From positions 1-8,776 of the forward strand of contig JAXHVA010000145.1 in assembly GCA_034189035.1 (NCBI GenBank): 8,776 nucleotides of DNA, in the 5' to 3' direction. Position 1 is the first letter of the stretch; every line of letters starts with the position of its first letter. The notes under the pieces are model-generated. The model ran no database searches, was not told where the DNA came from, and saw only the letters and a program-made list of their open reading frames with translations. The translations under genes and the position numbers were made by a program. This stretch comes from JAUXFK01 sp034189035 (lineage in GTDB: Bacteria; Desulfobacterota; UBA8473). This document shows positions 6,408 through 8,776 of this stretch, in pieces.

Positions 6408-7553
6408 ATGCAAGCTCCGATAACCATCAAGAGGATATGGACAGTCATGAGGGTAGAGTTTCTTCATATTTTAAGAGACCCATTAAGCCTTATTATCTCT
6501 CTTGGCATGCCGATGCAATTGCTCTTCTTAGTCGGTTATTCAGTCTCTTTTGAGATGAAAGAGCTTCCTATAGCGGTATTTGATATGGATCAAACCCAGG
6601 AGAGCAGAAACTATATAAATACGATTGATAACAATCGATTTTTTCATATAAAATACTATCCAGTAGGATACGAGCAGACAAAGAGGCTGCTGGATAGGGG
6701 GAAAACCCGATGCGCAATTATCATCCCAACCGGTTTCTCAAGGGATATAAAGGAGTATCGTCCTGCTGATTTACAGATTCTTGTCGATGGATCTGAAAAT
6801 ATTACTGCAATATTTATTGTCAATTACTTGAGTGCGATAAATGCATCTTATACTTACGATATGACAACAAGTCTCCTCAAAAAAAGGGGGTTTGCAGTAG
6901 ATCTTGAGCCCGTAAAACTCTCCACAAGGAACTGGTATAATCAATCACTGAGGGATTTTACTTTTACGATTACAGGTGTATTCAGTCTGATGATCATGTC
7001 ATTTGTACCTATTTTATCCGCTCTTGCTATTGTGAGGGAAAAAGAATCCGGTTCCATCCAACAGATATTTGCCTCGCCGGTTCAATCCTATGAATATATT
7101 GCAGGGAAGATGATCCCTTATGTGGTCTTTCTTTACCTCGATTTTCTCTTTGTTATCGTCTTTGCATTATGGTTCTTTAACGTTCCTTTCAGAGGAAGCT
7201 TTTTTCTGCTTTCCGTAGCCACCTTCCTCATGGTTTTTGCCTGCGTGGGGATTGGATTCTTTATCTCTACACTGACCAAAAGCCAGCTCACCGCAATGTT
7301 ACTCGGTATAATTTTTACACTGATGCCTGCAATTATATTCGGGGATACCATTGCCCCGATAGAAAACAGCCCTGATGGATGGCGTCTCTATTCATGCCTT
7401 TTCCCAGCAAGATTTTATACCGGGATTTGCAGGGCGGAGATTCTTAAAGACTCGAGTATCCTCAGTTATTGGGAGGATGCCCTTTCTCTCATACTTTATT
7501 GTGTTGCCATTTTTTCAATATCCGCTTGGCGGGTCAAAGGCAAAAAAATCTAG
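6408..7553 (+). CDS. ybhS: ABC-2 type permease, YbhS-like
   Basis: This 381-residue inner-membrane subunit probably pairs with the next gene product as a heterodimer. The N-terminus has the 'E.LHILRDPLSL' amphipathic motif (17-28) and TM1 (about 27-47). A large periplasmic domain follows (about 48-183; 'IAVFDMDQ', 'IIIPTGFSRDI', 'LQILVDGSE'), then five membrane segments near 186-208, 235-257, 265-287, 293-311 and 355-375. The 'AIVREKESGSIQQIFASPV' stretch at 207-225 is the hallmark of YbhS/YbhR-type ABC-2 permeases, and 'NWYN' (175-178) before TM2 is also typical. Length fits the family (E. coli YbhS and YbhR are about 370). The ribosome site AAGGG (6397-6401) is modest. The gap to the ATPase gene is 59 bases, the largest inside the operon, and no terminator is evident there. 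An internal start at Met14 is possible but would trim the conserved N-terminus only slightly. Confidence 0.88.
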   Translation: MQAPITIKRIWTVMRVEFLHILRDPLSLIISLGMPMQLLFLVGYSVSFEMKELPIAVFDMDQTQESRNYINTIDNNRFFHIKYYPVGYEQTKRLLDRGKTRCAIIIPTGFSRDIKEYRPADLQILVDGSENITAIFIVNYLSAINASYTYDMTTSLLKKRGFAVDLEPVKLSTRNWYNQSLRDFTFTITGVFSLMIMSFVPILSALAIVREKESGSIQQIFASPVQSYEYIAGKMIPYVVFLYLDFLFVIVFALWFFNVPFRGSFFLLSVATFLMVFACVGIGFFISTLTKSQLTAMLLGIIFTLMPAIIFGDTIAPIENSPDGWRLYSCLFPARFYTGICRAEILKDSSILSYWEDALSLILYCVAIFSISAWRVKGKKI

Positions 7554-7566
7554 GGAAGGTTGAGCA

Positions 7567-8694
7567 ATGTCACGTCTTTATGGACTGATTAAAAAAGAGT
7601 TTATTCATTTCTATCGTGATCCGGTAGCGATGCTTCTCATCCTCTACTTTTTTACTGCGTGCATTGTTCTTTGTGCATATTGTTTCATATTTGATGCGAA
7701 GCACTTACCCACAGTGGTCTATGATATGAATCGTTCAGCGGTCAGCCGTGATTTGATCGACAGGTTTCTCTCTACTGAGTATTTTGATTTAGACTCTTTT
7801 GCCACCACTATGACGGATGTAAAGAAAAGGCTCGATAGCGGCAAGGCGAGGGTTGCACTCATTATCCCTCCTAATTTCACACGCTATTTGGCAGAAGGGG
7901 TATCTGCCCCAATACAATTCATCTCAGATGGCACCGATTCCAATATTGCGGGGCAGGGGATCGGTTTTGCAAAACGCATTATTGCTACATACAATCAGGA
8001 AATTATTTTGGAAAGGTTGAATGATCATGGAACAGTGGTATCTCACCTTCCAGGCATACATAGCCAATTGAGAACATTCTACAACCAGGAGATGGAGAGT
8101 GTTTACTTCGTTGTGATCTATCATATTGTGATAGCAGGTCTTATCGGTGGACTCATCCTTTCGTCAACCGCTGTTGTAAGAGAGAAAGAACGGGGGACTA
8201 TCGATCAGATTCTGGTTACTCCAACTATGTCATGGGAGCTTTTAGTTGCAAAGACAATAGCCCCGATCACGATCGGTATGATTGCCACGGTCTTTTCCTT
8301 TCTTGTTGTAGTTTGGTTTCAAGTGCCATGTAAAGGGAATCCCCTTACTTTCTTCGCTTTTATGGGATTTTTTTTGATTGGCCAGACCGGAATAGGTATT
8401 CTCATCGGGAGTATCTGTAAAAATATGCTTCAAGCTATACTCCTATCCTTTGGGGTGTGGTTTCCAAGTACTGCGATGGCAGGCATTCTTGCACCAATAT
8501 CGAATATGCCACCGTTTATGCAGAAGGCAGCCCAGATCTGGCCAACAACTCATTTTAACATTGCCGCCAACTCTATCTTTCAAAAGGCCCATGGTTTTTC
8601 TATTCTATGGCCCGAGGCAGTGAAGCTTATTGGAATAGGTCTCGGGCTTCTCTTTCTCGGCTGTTTTATTGCTTGGAGGCAGTGGAGACAATAA
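7567..8694 (+). CDS. ybhR: ABC-2 type permease, YbhR-like
   Basis: This is the second 375-residue permease of the same fold, diverged from the preceding one. It has the N-terminal motif 'KKEFIHFYRDPVAML' (9-23), TM1 about 20-42, and a periplasmic domain about 43-176 ('VVYDMNRSA', 'ALIIPPNFTRYLAEG', 'IQFISDGTDSN'). Further membrane segments lie near 178-202, 227-250, 260-282, 286-306 and 350-370. The conserved 'AVVREKERGTIDQILVTP' is at 202-219 and 'GILAPISNMPPFMQ' at 306-319. Its pre-TM2 motif is FYNQ (171-174) rather than NWYN. GGGAAGG (7553-7559) lies seven bases before the ATG. The gap from the previous stop is only 13 bases, so the two are surely co-translated. It is the last gene of the operon in view. 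Confidence 0.88.
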   Translation: MSRLYGLIKKEFIHFYRDPVAMLLILYFFTACIVLCAYCFIFDAKHLPTVVYDMNRSAVSRDLIDRFLSTEYFDLDSFATTMTDVKKRLDSGKARVALIIPPNFTRYLAEGVSAPIQFISDGTDSNIAGQGIGFAKRIIATYNQEIILERLNDHGTVVSHLPGIHSQLRTFYNQEMESVYFVVIYHIVIAGLIGGLILSSTAVVREKERGTIDQILVTPTMSWELLVAKTIAPITIGMIATVFSFLVVVWFQVPCKGNPLTFFAFMGFFLIGQTGIGILIGSICKNMLQAILLSFGVWFPSTAMAGILAPISNMPPFMQKAAQIWPTTHFNIAANSIFQKAHGFSILWPEAVKLIGIGLGLLFLGCFIAWRQWRQ

Positions 8695-8776
8695 TCCAGC
8701 ATAAAAGTCAATCTCTATTGATGACTCAGTTTTTCAAAGAAAGATATCTTTGCAGGACCCCCCCCCTTTTTAATCC
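8695..8776. other. Operon tail with palindrome and C9 tract
   Basis: After the last stop codon, AAAGATATCTTT (8740-8751) is a perfect 12-bp palindrome. CAAAG/CTTTG (8735-8739 with 8748-8752) gives an alternative 5-bp stem. Next come nine C residues (8758-8766) and TTTTT (8767-8771). No GC-rich stem directly precedes the T run, so an intrinsic terminator is not convincing. The next gene is outside the window. Confidence 0.4.

Noticed and set aside
6332..6553. 73-codon plus-strand frame spanning the ATPase-permease junction
   Set aside because: It overlaps the YbhS-type permease in another frame, has no family resemblance and no good ribosome site.
8735..8776. Possible intrinsic terminator at the end of the operon
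   Set aside because: The stem is short and AT-rich, and a C9 run separates it from the T tract, so it lacks the usual terminator form.

Overview
The window reads as ordinary chromosomal DNA, moderately AT-rich, from a Gram-negative bacterium. It encodes a complete envelope-spanning efflux system (outer-membrane channel, periplasmic adaptor, inner-membrane ABC transporter) and an exported chalcone-isomerase-fold protein. The gene mix, the moderate base composition and the small DUF6125-like remnant would suit a Desulfobacterota (deltaproteobacterial) genome. That placement is inference; no rRNA or other phylogenetic marker is present.

Left part (1-500): the edge holds the N-terminal end of an IS5-type transposase on the minus strand, followed by the presumed outer end of that insertion sequence. 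Between it and the first full gene lies a compact element (267-390) in which a perfect 12-bp inverted repeat encloses two further perfect hairpins. A 9-bp inverted repeat (440-465) then sits just ahead of a gene for an exported chalcone-isomerase-like protein (503-1093).

Middle gap (1094-1856): this stretch is not empty. On the minus strand it carries a 26-codon gene with a strong ribosome binding site and a plausible promoter. Immediately after it comes a frameshifted second copy of the same N-terminus that runs on into a longer conserved stretch. Together they look like a decayed, partly duplicated small gene, tentatively of the DUF6125 type. The rest of the gap is AT-rich, with palindromes and promoter-like motifs for the plus-strand operon.

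Right part (1857-8694): five genes lie head to tail in one apparent operon. They encode a TolC-family outer-membrane protein, an HlyD/YbhG-type adaptor with an RLS-type TolC-docking motif, a double-ATPase YbhF-type subunit, and two ABC-2 permeases of YbhS and YbhR type. This is the YbhGFSR efflux layout with its own outer-membrane channel added. The two ATPase halves differ in a coordinated way: the degenerate residues all fall in one composite ATP site, leaving one site with consensus motifs. An 8-G tract occupies the ribosome-binding position of the adaptor gene, and a 9-C tract follows the operon. No regulator gene is present.

I do not see a clearly new enzymatic system. The least explained items are the branched structure at 267-390, the duplicated small gene on the minus strand, and the G tract at the adaptor start.
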